From Himantopus leucocephalus (taxonomy: Eukaryota > Chordata > Aves > Charadriiformes > Recurvirostridae): a stretch of DNA of 64,000 nt. The notes under the pieces were generated by a model. The model had not been told where the DNA came from and made no database searches. It saw nothing but the letters and a program-made list of their open reading frames with translations. The first letter of the stretch is position 1. Each line of letters starts with the position of its first letter. The translations under genes were made by a program, and so were the position numbers. The stretch covers positions 132,253-196,252 of the forward strand of contig RSEF01000018.1 in NCBI GenBank assembly GCA_003993805.1, in the 5' to 3' direction. This document shows positions 12,590-24,700 of this stretch, in pieces.

Positions 12590-13110
12590 GTCAGCAACTG
12601 GGGTGGGGACCACACGTCATAGGTGTTCATGTGTTTGCAGTGCCAGCAACTGGAGACACTGGAGTACTGGTGTACCATGTGCGTGCATATCAAGCTGGAC
12701 AAGCCAGGCATCAACATAGCCTTAAGTCTTGGCCAGGTACTGGAGAGACCAGAGGGTCTTTGAGCTACTACTGGAGGGACCAGGAGATCCAAGCCACCTA
12801 CTGTAAGGACCATAAGTTCTGGTTGTTGCCTGAGACCCACTTGCTTATGCATCTCTGTGTGTGTCAAGGGAAAGAATCCATGGCTCAGCTGCCAGGTAGA
12901 CATGATAGCTACGTCCAGTTACTGGAAGGATCTTCAGTATGTGTCTGTGCATGTGCTGGTGTGTGCAAGGAGGTCTGCGAACTGGCAACTGGAGTGGGGA
13001 TGCCATCTCAGGGGCTGGATGACCAGGTGCCAGCAACTGTGGAGACTGGGATCCAGGGCAAGCTCCTGGAAAGACTGTCTCAGGCCACTTACTAGAAGGC
13101 TCCACATTGT
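12590..13110. repeat. diverged minisatellite-like block (CAGCAACTGGAGAGAC units)
   Basis: Variants of CAGCAACTGGAGANACTGG and ACTGGAAGGACC recur at about 12593, 12641, 12733, 12765, 12914, 12983, 13031 and 13063. They are interspersed with GTGTGTGCATGT-like spacers. Spacing is irregular, so this is an old degenerate tandem or nested repeat. I believe similar CTACTGGAAGG arrays occur elsewhere in bird genomes, but I cannot name the family. Confidence 0.5.
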
Positions 13111-14304
13111 ATATATGTATCGTACTCCACTAACAGACCTTCATCATTTTTCAGACAGAAAGGGGAACAGGATGAGGCTGTTGGTGCCATTTGTGAGAGT
13201 TCTGAGTGTTTCTGCCTGTGTCGATCTGTGCGACTGGCCATGTGTATACGTGTAGAAGAACCATGCATGTGAGTTTGTGTTGTATGTCTACTGGGAATAC
13301 ATGCTTAGCCTCACTGCTGTCTGGACCTGGGGATATGGAGCTGTGGCAGCCTTGCCTCCAGTGGGCTACCTGATTCAGCAGCCCCTAACACGGTACGTGT
13401 GCTCGTCCCAGCCCTTGGTATTTTGTCTTTCCAGGTGGTGATATGGAGGACAGTTACCTGAGGTGGAATAATCCCAGTCCAAAACTAAGCTAAGCAATGA
13501 TGAAGAGAGATACCTCACATGTGCCTGTCCCCTGTTTATACCTCTGGGGGAATGGGGGAGCATTGCAGCATGTCTCTGTGTTCATGCCTTCGTGCAGAAG
13601 CTTAGCTCTGCAGCACCAGTTTAAGAAAAACTTTCACACACTACGTCTGCCTAAACTCTAAGGCACAGGGTACTGAAAAGAGGCAGATCTCAGCATCAAC
13701 ATGTGGCCTCGGAGACCCTCATGGGAAGTCAGCATATGTACCATACGGAAGTTAAAAGGCAAGTGCAAGAATGCCAGAAGGACTGGGCTGGTACCTCTCA
13801 CCCATTCCCAAGCACGGCTGTGTCCTACTGCCTTCCCCAAACACGGAACAATCCCTCCCAGCAGTCCGTTCTCCTGTAGCAGTCAAGGAGTTTCTCTGAA
13901 ATATCTGTAGTCTTTTTTCTTATTCCCAAAGAGAAATAAAGTTGTTAGCACTCTCCCATTCCTCTTCTTTTTCTTTCAGCACCATCGTTTCTTGCTGTTC
14001 AGAGTTAACATTTGCCACCACCACATACGGGCTGTGCAGGTCTGGGAACAGTTCATCTGACAGTTTACAGCCAGCTTGGGTCACCAACAAGCAGCGCGCT
14101 GAGTGCTCTGCCCTGCTACCTTTCTGTTATTAGGAAATGAAGCCATGGTTTCTTCCTACCATGATGTCTCAAACTAACAGGATGTGGCGAGCTGGGACAA
14201 AGCTGATTTCTCAAGAGATCCAGAACTGACAGTAGCACAGTTTCATGTTTCTACGCCCAAGCTCTGCACGCTGCTGCATACACTTGGCTCATTAGCTCTA
14301 GGAA
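13111..14304 (-). other. GAS7: GAS7 intron 1, no recognised content
   Basis: I see no exon, RNA gene or known repeat in this interval on either strand. Confidence 0.5.
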
Positions 14305-14824
14305 AGTCACTGTACCTCTGTACACTGGTGAGACCGCACCTCAAGTACTGTGTTCAGTTTTGAGCGCCTCACTATAGGAGAGACATTGAGGTGCTGGAGC
14401 GTGTCCAGAGAAGGGCTACGAAGGTGGTGAGGGGTCTGGAGCACAAGTCTTCTGAGGAGCGGCCGAGGGAACTGGGGGTGTTCAGCCTGGAGAAAAGGAG
14501 GCTGAGGGGAGACCTTATTGCTCTCTACAGTTCCCTGAACTGTAGTGAGGGGAGGGTCAGTCTCTTCTCCCAGGAAACAGCCTCAAGTTGTGCCAGGGGA
14601 GGTTTAGATTGGATATTAGGAAAAATCCGTTCACCGAAAAGGTTGTCAAGCATTGGAACTGGCTGCCCAGGGAAGTGTTGGAGTTGCCTTCCCTGAAGGT
14701 ATTTAAAAGATGGGTACATGGTGGTTAGGGACATGGACTAGTGGTGGATTTGGCAGTGTTAGGTTGATGGTTAGACTCAATGATCTTAAAGGTCTCTTCC
14801 AACCAAAACGATTCTATGATATGA
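14305..14824 (+). mobile_element. CR1 LINE, 3' ~0.5 kb
   Basis: This is a good match to the 3' part of avian CR1. It starts at CTCTGTACACTGGTGAGACC, continues through the GGAGCGTGTCCAGAGAAGG block and the CTGGAGAAAAGGAGGCTGAGG block, and ends ...GGTCTCTTCCAACC and GATTCTATGATAT. The reverse-transcriptase-derived C-terminal frame is interrupted, so the copy is dead. The open frame at 14391-14696 is part of this element and not a host gene. Confidence 0.93.
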
Positions 14825-17800
14825 CAAAGTTTGACATGAGCTACTTGAGTCACAGCCACATCCCCTCAGTAGAAATTGGGACATGGAACTCTGCCACAGG
14901 CTGCCATGAGCTGGCTCTCCTGGATCCTAAGAATTCCCCAGGCAAGAGTTTCCCATGGCTTGGTAGAGTGGGAATGGGCAGAAGAAGGTAAAGGCCTGGG
15001 GATGAGGCAGCGGCAGCACTCCGAGAGCTCTGGGCTGGATGTGCCCTGTGCCAGGGCAGCCCCGGAGGAGGCAGGAGCCCTCCTCCCCTCACCCGGCTCA
15101 GGAGGGATGTGCCGCTCTGTCTCTGACATCAGCATCTGGTACAAGGCAGAGCACCAGGGCCAGGCGCTCTGAAGGGCTTTGTTGTCCTGGGCAGCCCGGG
15201 ACAACAGGGCTATTGTTGGGCAAACCTTGTACTGTAGGAGTCACCCCCATACACCCAGGGAGTCACAAGGCCAGGTCAGGCCAGCTGCAGCATTACTGCT
15301 TGTTTCCAGTCTGAAATGACACACTGTGGGGACAGATACCCCTCTGAGTGACTGCAGAGCGTGGCACACCAGCAAGATGGTCAAAGGCCCAAGAGGGAGC
15401 TGGGGGCACACGGCTTGCTCCAGGTGCTCTGCACTGGAAAGGCAACTAGAAGCAGTTAAAAAAAGAAATTTCCCGCAGCCACCTAAACTGGCGTTCTGAC
15501 CCCTCTCCCTCAGCTGCTGCATGGAAAAGGGGGGCAGAGAAGTCACCCCCGGCAGGCTTGAGGGCAGGCAAAGAGCTGGGCAGCACGGCTGTCTTCTGCG
15601 CTTCTAGGGCCCTGGGAGCGCAGCTGGTTTTGGAGAAATGAAACATCTGGGAATAATGCCAAATGTTTTTATATGGGGCCTCCAGCCTGTACACCACAGA
15701 AAGCTCAGCCTGGCTGAGCGCTTTTTGCTGCACGCGCTGACACAACCCACTCCCACCAGCCCAACCAAGCCCCAAGCCTACCCACGCTCACCTGCGCGCA
15801 GGAACGTGCCCCCTCTCTCTAGCCAGGGCCAAGAAGCACTGATGGCTTCATGGGATTAGGTGCAGTGTCAGGGTTGGGTATTTCACAAGACATGGCAGTG
15901 AGCTGCAAAATGCATGCACAAAGAAGTGGAAGGGAGCCCCAAGCCATTCTGCTCTTTGTGGGGATGTGCCATACCCCTTCCTGCCATGACCGTCCCCAAA
16001 CAATGACACAGGGTTTTCTCTGAAGACAAATGTGAAGAAGTAATGGCTTAAATAGGAAAAAACTTGAACAGAAACCTAGCAGAAATAAGAAGAGGTGGCA
16101 AAGAAACCCATGCCTTGCCTGCTGTGCGGCTCTTTCAGGTCCGCTCTTGAACTCATGCACAGAATTTCTGCATTGCCCTCCTGGTCCCTCAAACAAAATC
16201 CCTCGAAGAGGTGTGGGCTGGGTGCCCTCGACCCCCGCTGGGCTCCCGTGGGCTGCCTGGACATTTGCTGATCCCTCTACCAGCCCTGCCGCACTAAGCA
16301 GCCTGGCAGCCCCTCTGCCTCGAGGGTGCTCTACAGCCCCCAGGACAGAGCACCGCGCAGCCAGGTCAGCAAACCCCAGCGCCAGCCATGGCAGTGACAC
16401 AGTAAATGAACTGCCCCCAGCCGCAAAATACTCCTGCTCCAAGTCAGATTGCAGGCGTCCAGTGTTTCACCCTGGGACAACACGAGCATGGTGCCATCGC
16501 AGAAGCTATTAGCAATAGACTCACTTGCTTTTGTGGTTTACACGGAACTGGGACACTTTTCCACTCCAGGAATGCACAAGGTGCAAAAAGAAGTAGTTAT
16601 GAGTAAAAATAAAATAATGAAAAACATACAAATCACTGTGAAAGAAATTTTTTCTCTCCAGGGTATGATGTACCTACACAACGTACCTTCATAAACATAC
16701 ACCACTTACAAGGGGCTGTGCCAGGGCATGCCGTCACTTGCTTCATTTCTCATACATCACTATGTTTTTTTTAACAAGCACAATTCCACTGCTGCGTTCT
16801 GCAGTCTCCCAGACACAATAAAATCACTTCATAACAACTAATAATTAGTGTCTGTTCTTTTAGAAAGGAAGGGATTCTCCCTTAAACTAGATAGACTCTC
16901 TCCCATGTGCACACACAAGCACGCACAGCAAAGCTAAGGCACGGCAACCTCCACCTCTGCTGCAGTCGTCTGCCAAAAATGGCTATTTACAAAAACATTT
17001 TGGAGCAAGTAACATATTTGCAAGTTAGAAAAGCAAGTAAAAGCATCATAGAAGAGTTTCTGGTCAGACCTCCAGAGCTGGTGTATTCTCCTTCACAAGA
17101 GGAGTTAATGAAAGGATATTTTGAGATTGTCCAAAGAATAATCTGGGTTAGTTGTCTGTATTTGTCTTTAATTACTTTCTAAAAGACTTTAAATATCCTC
17201 TCTCTTCTAAGAATAATGTTGGGACCAGGTCCCTAAGAACCTTATGTTAATGATCTGCATTTCTAATAACATATTTTTATTATAAATATTATCTCAAAAT
17301 CTATGCAATTAAAATAAAATTGGAATAGTTAATTCAGATTCTTTTCCTGGCCCCAGGCCTTAAGCAAAGCTATTAATGTTTTGGCATATTACAGCTACAT
17401 TTTCCTGCACTTTATAATGAAATTTGCTTCCCCCTGCTGCTGTGGTAGGTCAGGATCCCCAAATAAAGCTCCTAGCTCCTTTTGCAGGCAGCCCAGATGG
17501 GGACTTTTTATTTATGACCATTCTCAATTTTCCTGAAATGGTGTTTCCCTGCAGAGGAGATCTGTTCTGCAGCCCCGACCTGATATTCCCTGGATTAAAT
17601 GGCCCTCCACGACCAAAACTTCGGGAACCTCAGATGCAGAGAAAACAATGAAATGGCCAAGATACAAAGTGCTGCCAGATGCACATTCCTGCGCCCTCCC
17701 TCGTAATCTCTCTCGGGCGCGGGGAATGTAACTGTTGTTGCCTGTAACCCTGCAGTAAAGCACACTCAGGCAGACACATGATATTTAGTTTTATTTTTGC

Positions 17801-20800
17801 TGCTGCTACAATTCTTAATAAATGAGCAAGCAAACAACAACAACAAAGCAAGGGAAGAAGGCTGTTCCTGCAACTTGCCAAGGCTGAGCCAGGCTGCCGG
17901 AGCCCCTGGCCAGAGCCATGGCTCGCCCTGGACCCCTGCCTGCTCCTGCAGCCAGACAGACGGACAGGCAGCCACCACCAGAGCACAGGCAGGCACTGGC
18001 GCGGGAGTGGGGCTGGTGTGACAGCATGCAGGTGGCCATGTGCCCATCCCCAATGGGGGACAAGGAGGACTGGGGGCTTTGGGACTCTGTGGTGCAGTGC
18101 AAAATACCTGCTCCCCCCGTGCAGCTGGGACACAGGTCTCCGGATGGCGCATCCTGCAGGGAGAGCCCTGCTGACACCAGCGCTTGCTGCAATTGCAGCA
18201 TTTTTCCAGGGGTCCCTTCTCTAAAAATGCCAAGTGTGGGACTGCCTTTGTACCCCAACAGAGGACTAAAGCAAAATCCTCCTTCTCAACAACTCAACAG
18301 GCTCAACGACTCTGCAAGTTGCTCAGGCAGGACATGCTGAGCACGACCATAAGTATCTCTGCCTGGCTGCCTTGACCCCCTCCCACAGGAAGGTCTGGAG
18401 GAGCGTGGCAAAGCCACCCGCTGGCACCAGAGCATGCTATATTCGTTTACAAGCTTCTTCCCATTACAGGAATGGGGAAAAGCACAAATGTGACATACAG
18501 GTCATGCAGCACCATCAGCTGCTTCTGAAGATGACCCTTGGTGGGCAGAGCAGCAGCAGATCTCCACGCTGCGCAGAGCCGTGTGCTCCCCTCTCCCCCC
18601 TGCAGCCCCTGCTGCCCCCAGGAAGGACCCAGCTGGTTCCCATTGAACCTGGCAGCACCAAGTGCTCGCTATAGCCGCTGTCCCTGCTCTGGCACTCCTA
18701 CACAGAGGCTTCGCTCCTTCTTGTGGCCTTTCTGATTTGGAGAAGGACACCCACAGAGGACACCCCTGTCTCTCTCCCACATGCCACCTACCCCGGACTG
18801 TAAAGGGAACCATCATTTCAACAGACCAGGCAGTCCTTCTTAAGGAAGGTGCCTCTTACTTCTGACATACCACCGCTGACGTGAAAACATCTGCTCATGT
18901 TGACTTTCTAATTAGCAGCATACCTTTGAGCATTCAAAAAACCTCAGTTTCTTGTCCTTGCAGCTACTGGTCCCAGCCCTCTACACGCTAAAGGAAGCTC
19001 AGATCTCATTTCCCCATTTATCTCTTTTTAATGAAACTCCACCATACAAGCATTTCACTAAGAAGAGGAATATCCAGGTCACCACATTTGCACAGTGAAA
19101 TTCATTTAGTCCTGCAATGGCCCATATACAAGAATAACATTTAAGCCAGCACGCTGCAGATGGTGGGAAGAACTGCAGAGAAAATGGATGACAAAGGCAG
19201 ATCTCAAGAAAAGTGCCGGGTAACAGCACGGCTGAGCAGGTCCACGACAGGGAGACTCCTCGGTTGGAGGTGATCAGCTGCAGCTGGGACAGACACACGC
19301 AGCAAAGTGGAGTGGGCAGAAACGCAGACAGGAAATATCAAGAGGAGATTCAGCTTGGAAAAAATGCAAGTACAAGAAAACAGCCCAAAAACGAGCCAGT
19401 TGGAGGGAAATCCCTGGAAACAGTTACTGATGAATTTTAATTTGCCCCACCCGGTAACTGAGCATCCTCAGAAGAACACAGCGAGTGTCGCTGGGTCACC
19501 TCCCCCCGCTTTCTTTGCCCTGTTACTCCCCTGTCCCACTGACACTGGTTTAGAGGAAATTAATAAACTGCCCATTTAAAAACTGCCACTTTTTCCTTCT
19601 AGACCCTCCACTCTCTTCAGACTTTACCCGACTTCAAGCCCCCACTTGGATGTCTGAGGATGCATTTTTGCTTCACGTCATATTTGCTTATGCAGCAAAA
19701 AGGATGGAGGAAGTTCTTGGAAAAAAGGCCAATGTTAAAGCATAGTTATGTCAACGGTCAACCAGTACTTGGGTGATACGCGTAGGAAATTTAGAAGTTT
19801 TGCTAGGAGGTGGTGGTTGCTCCTGGCAGGACTTCCATGGGCTCTGGGAACAGCAGGCCAGGTTATAAACTGCGATGTTGACACATCACCAGAGCTCATC
19901 ACATTTCTCAAGCCCAGCTATCCTGTTGGTGAACTGCTAGTCAGTGACATGCACCCCTGATGAAATATGTGACTACACTAATTACCCTTTGACAGGGGAT
20001 GAGACACAAAAGTAGAGAATTCAGCACTGAACTCCCCCCCAAATATCATTATTTTGCTCTTCCAAGAGAAGTAAGCTTCAGCCTGAGCATGCTACCTACA
20101 GAATGAGCAAGCACAGAAATTGCCTATTACCACAACAACAAAGTTTAAATGTAATTTTGGCTTTGAGTTACTGCAGCTATACAAAGGGAGCCAGAGGCGC
20201 CAAGCCTGTATGACTTGACTGTCATTATAGATAAAGCTCATGGCAGAGCTGAGAACTGAACCTACCCATCTGGGTGAAGGCTGCCTCCCTAATCCCTAGG
20301 ACTATCCTGCAATGAGGATGAATCTCCAACATGGTCTGTTGGAAATCTGACCTGCTGCTTACTCAGGACTCATCAGCAAGCCATGCTGTCTCTCAAAGCA
20401 GATACAGAAAATCTATCTGCTTGGTTGTTCTACATCCAACAACTTAATCTTGTTTATGAAATTCAGCATTTCAAGATACATCTTCCTCTTATGTCCACTG
20501 GATATAATTACCTCTTACTGCTGCGGTGAATTTTAATAATTATAACATGAAAATAGCAGAAGTCATTAGGACTGGGAACCCTTTGTGCCTGGTGCTATGC
20601 GTGTAAGGAAAGGAACCTTTTAGATTGCTTTTAAATGAAAAATAAGCTGCCAGTTATTCTTATGACAAGTACAGGAGTGTAGGCGCAAAAGTAGATAAAA
20701 TCAGCAGAAAAGCAAGAACAGTAACAGGAAATGTTCTATAAATGCAGTAGTATTAAGAGGAAGACCGAGTAAAGGAACCAGTTGTCGCTCTGCAGAGGAG

Positions 20801-20989
20801 AGCTACCCATAGATGATCACATTCGGTATTTTCAACGAAAGTCATCCGTTAGTAAAAAAGTCACCCATGATCAAGTGGCTGTCACAGTTAATACTAGCAA
20901 CAAAGGGTTAAGATATAGGGAAAGAATAAGTTGGAGAACACTGAGATTGGTTAATTCATCCTAAGACTTTTAAAGAACTGGCTTATAAA
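14825..20989 (-). other. GAS7: GAS7 intron 1, central part
   Basis: This 6-kb intronic stretch alternates AT-rich parts with GC-richer parts (about 15.0-16.4 and 17.9-18.8 kb). The GC-richer parts carry overlapping open frames on both strands. None has a recognisable domain or a convincing exon structure. No RNA gene was recognised. Confidence 0.5.
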
Positions 20990-21785
20990 TCTCTGATCCA
21001 TTGCTAATCATCTCTGAGAATTCATGGAAAATCAGGGAGAGAGAGTTCTGGCAACACAGAAAAGGCAAAACAGTGTCTAGCTTGGAGAAATAGGAAAAGA
21101 AGGAAACTGAGTCGTGGAACAGCCAGTTTAGCTCCAGTTCCTAGAAAAATAATTGAATAAGTTATTTAACAATTTGTAAGGACCCTGGGCAGACAACAAG
21201 GATATAATTAAAAGCCTACACCATTTTGTCATGGATAGATCTCTTGAACCAATCTTATCACCTGCATGTGACTGAACGCTAGCCCCAAGGTGGAAGTGGG
21301 GCCATAGAGGTATCAGCAGTGGTACACTGTACTAGAGACAAACGTCTTACTGGGACAGCAAACAAGAGTGCAGCCTGAGAGACATGGACCTGGTAAGATG
21401 TCAGCTGGAGCTATGTGTTGAGTTTTGAGCTTCACTCTTTAAGACACGAACAAACTGGGCTAACCCAGAAGAGAGTAAAAAGCAGAGATCTAGAAAAAGT
21501 GACCTGAAACAGGAAAAGTTGTTTAATGTAGAGCAGGAATGAGTGAGAAGTGAGTGTCTCAGATACATCACCAAGCTGCTGAAAAGAGAAAAATGATGGT
21601 TTATTTTCCCATCTATCATTGGTGGGATAAAAATGGATTTAAATTGCAGGAAGGTTCAAGACGGAGTGATATTGAAGCCACGGTATAGCCTGGACCTCCT
21701 TAAGAAAAGACCAGATAACTGTTTATAAGAAATGATGTAGGTATTATCGAGCCTTTCTCAGAGCAGAGGAGCGAGTCTATGACTA
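20990..21785 (+). mobile_element. ancient CR1-like LINE with internal deletion
   Basis: The part around 21140-21250 resembles the reverse-transcriptase region of archosaur/turtle CR1 (an AATAATTGAATAAGTTATTT block, then a CATTTTGTCATGGATAGATC block and ACCAATCTTATC). The part 21390-21785 resembles the 3' end (GAGTTTTGAGC, GGATTTAAATTGCAGGAAGG, GAGTCTATGACTATAGTATG). The intervening coding part is mostly missing. It is much more diverged than the copy at 14.3 kb, so it is an older insertion. Confidence 0.7.
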
Positions 21786-24700
21786 TAGTATGACATACGT
21801 GTATGTACCCTGGCAGTTGTTTTTGAAGATCACACTATGCTGACATTCCCTGAGGTGGCTTGGAATAGATGCATTTGATATGAAAATGGAAATATTATTT
21901 AAAGTATGACATCATGTATTAAAAAGAAAACTAAATATAAGAAAATGCTACTTAGAAAAGGTCAACACTTGGAGCTGAAAGTTAAGAAGAATTGGGGTGG
22001 GGACTATGTAATCTTTCTGACGGCATTCACAGTGCAATCTTTAATAATATTATCACAGATCATTTTCTTCCACTGGCCTCTGATGCTTGAGTTATGTGAT
22101 TACTGAGAAACTGCTTAACTCTACCTCGTTTCTGTCCTCTGGGGGGAAATTTATTATGAGGGTAATGGACTCAGCTGTAAAAGCAACAATTTAGACTGAC
22201 AGCAGTTGGGAATAAGGCCCTGGAGACCCCCATGACGTGGGTTTTACCTTTCCTTGATCCTACAAGTCATTTAACTACCACCAGCCAGAGCAGTAATATC
22301 TCCCTGCAGACATGCAAACCAGGCTGCTTTCAAAGGGGTGCAGAAGGTCTAGGTTCAGTTTTATTCATCAATCACTTCTCAGATTGGTCATGTTCCCCTT
22401 GAATTCAGACAATTCTCTGTCCATAAGCCAAATGCAAGAGGACTTTTCCAACCCACTCTGGATCACCAAGTCAGACAAGCTCCTGGACTGATGCAGCAGG
22501 CCTTTAAAAATGTCAGTAAAAAATGACTGTGCTTGAATGACAGGGACACAAGGTCATTGTTTTTGCAAAGACCTGGTAAAAATCATAGGGAGGTTGATAG
22601 GATTGCAGATCCAAGCCTGTGCTGTATTATTGAAAGGATTCTGTGGTTCAACGACCTTGGATTCGTAGGAAGTACGCTGGGCAGAGCGGCTCTGCCACAG
22701 CCCTCAGGCACTGCCGCACACACGTGCTCCCAACACTGGAGGGTTTCTGAAACACGGAGCCGCCCGGTTCCCTCCAGCCTGGTGACGGTGCCGTCCCGCA
22801 GCCCTGTGCTGGCATCACCCCGCGCTGCCTCTGGTCTCACGGGGGGTTACCTGGACACCGTTACCTCAGAGGCACGCAGAAATATTCCTAGACTATAAAT
22901 CTTCTCCACGTGAACCGCTGTGAACTTCAGCATGTGAACCACAGTAGTATTTGCAGTTGAGGTATTCTGAAGCCTGGGACTGCAAAAAAACCAAACCTTG
23001 GGAAGGCAAGCAAGTTCTGATGAGTCTGCCAATTATATCCCACTGCTTTAGATGGGATTTTTAAGGCCATGGGATTTTTAATTCATGTGCTTTGGTGAAA
23101 AGGTAGAATTCTATTTTTAATCTTGACTTGATGTAAAAATAAAGGGTCAGAAATGTCACGGTAACAAGCTGCTACCCCGTGGAGAGCAGAAAAAAACAGA
23201 GTATTACAGCACAGCTTTTGATACAGCTAATCCATGAGTCATGGAAACACCCTCTTGAAAACAGCCAACAACGAAGCTCCTAAGAGGTGACCTCTGTCAG
23301 GAGCCTGGCCTCCTCCGGGTACCTCACTGTCTGTACCACTCCCCTCCTGAAACTTCCCGCAAAGTCCACAGGCCAACCTCTCCGTGACATCCCTGAGGCT
23401 GCAACCGGCTGCCTGAATACTTGTGTTGGGCTCAGAGAGACACAGGCAGGACAGGAAAGCTTCCAGTTCTAGGAAAATTGTTTTACCCAAGAGCCACTTT
23501 CTGCCTTGTAAAAACTGTATTTGCACCTTCCTGTTCTGCTGCAACAGCCCCGTTTATGGAGGAGCCGTAGCTCAGCCTTGCATTTGCAGGCAGGTCCCAC
23601 CTCCTCCTGGACACCGAACGCCAGCCTTGGCCTCGTGCCCAGGAGAGAAGCAGGACGACACAGAACAGATGCTGAATTCAAACTACAGATTGATAACAAC
23701 ACCCCCAGGCTCCTGCTCTCCGAGTTAGCAATGGGAAGAACAGTTTGGCAAGACACAAAAACTGCATTTCAGCGTAGCTCCTCGCGGAGACTGCCATACA
23801 GCCTGTTTTGAGGGCAGGGACATCACTATGCAGAGCTGGTCAATGCTCCTGCCTCTGGTTAGCACAGCAGCCATCACCTGAGCCAGCACAGGTGCCCACA
23901 GCCGAGCCGGTCAGGCTGTCTCTGATCACCAGGGAGAAACGGGGGACCCAGCTCCTTCAGTCTGGGCACCTGCAAAAGCATCATGAAAGGTTGACCTCAA
24001 AGTCCCTCTTCCTCAGCTGGCTACAAAGGAAGCTGAGTGACTGGTTTGTCTCTCTACAGTAAAGATGAACTTGTTCTTTGCTGTCTGCATGTTGGACTGA
24101 AAACTTTCTGCTCCAGGACTGCTCACCTGTCCACAGTGGACCATCACAGCAGAAACAATCCTTGAAGCTTATGAGAAAGCTGCCGTCCCCCTGAACTCCC
24201 CCTGCTTGCTCTCCTGCCCAGTCACTGCCCACGGGAAACCTTCCCTGGGGCAGGACGACATCCACGGCACAGCCTGGCAGCTAACATGCTCCCCAAGGAA
24301 CAGAGAAGTACACGCTTGACTCCGCACAGTGTAAGAGGGAACTGAGGCCACATCTCCTGCTTCCTACGCTCAAGCTGCTCGCTTGCTCAGGGTGTTGGTG
24401 GTTAACGGCCTCCTCTCCCCGCAGCTTCTAACAAGCCGGTGGACATCAAACGCATAGAGCCCTCCTGCACAGCCCCACATGAGGCACTGCAGCTGACAGG
24501 AGGAGCTCACCACCCCCAGGACTTGGCCTTTCCCACTGGTGAGCTTTGGGCAGCTGCTGCTAAGCATAAACCAACACTCAGCCCCCTTCTGAGAAACCAG
24601 TGCCTCTTGCATGGTCCGTACAAAAGGGCTGGGTGCCTACCACAGGTGGTGGAGATAACCTGCTTGAGCAGCACACCTACATGTTAGTGACCAGGGGGAG

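Noticed and set aside
14391..14696. 101-codon plus-strand frame resembling a protein tail
   Set aside because: It is the remnant reverse-transcriptase end of the CR1 element at 14.3-14.8 kb, not a host gene.
15819..16442. 207-codon minus-strand frame in GAS7 intron 1
   Set aside because: No recognisable domain and no splice framework, and it lies in GC-richer intronic DNA where such frames arise by chance.
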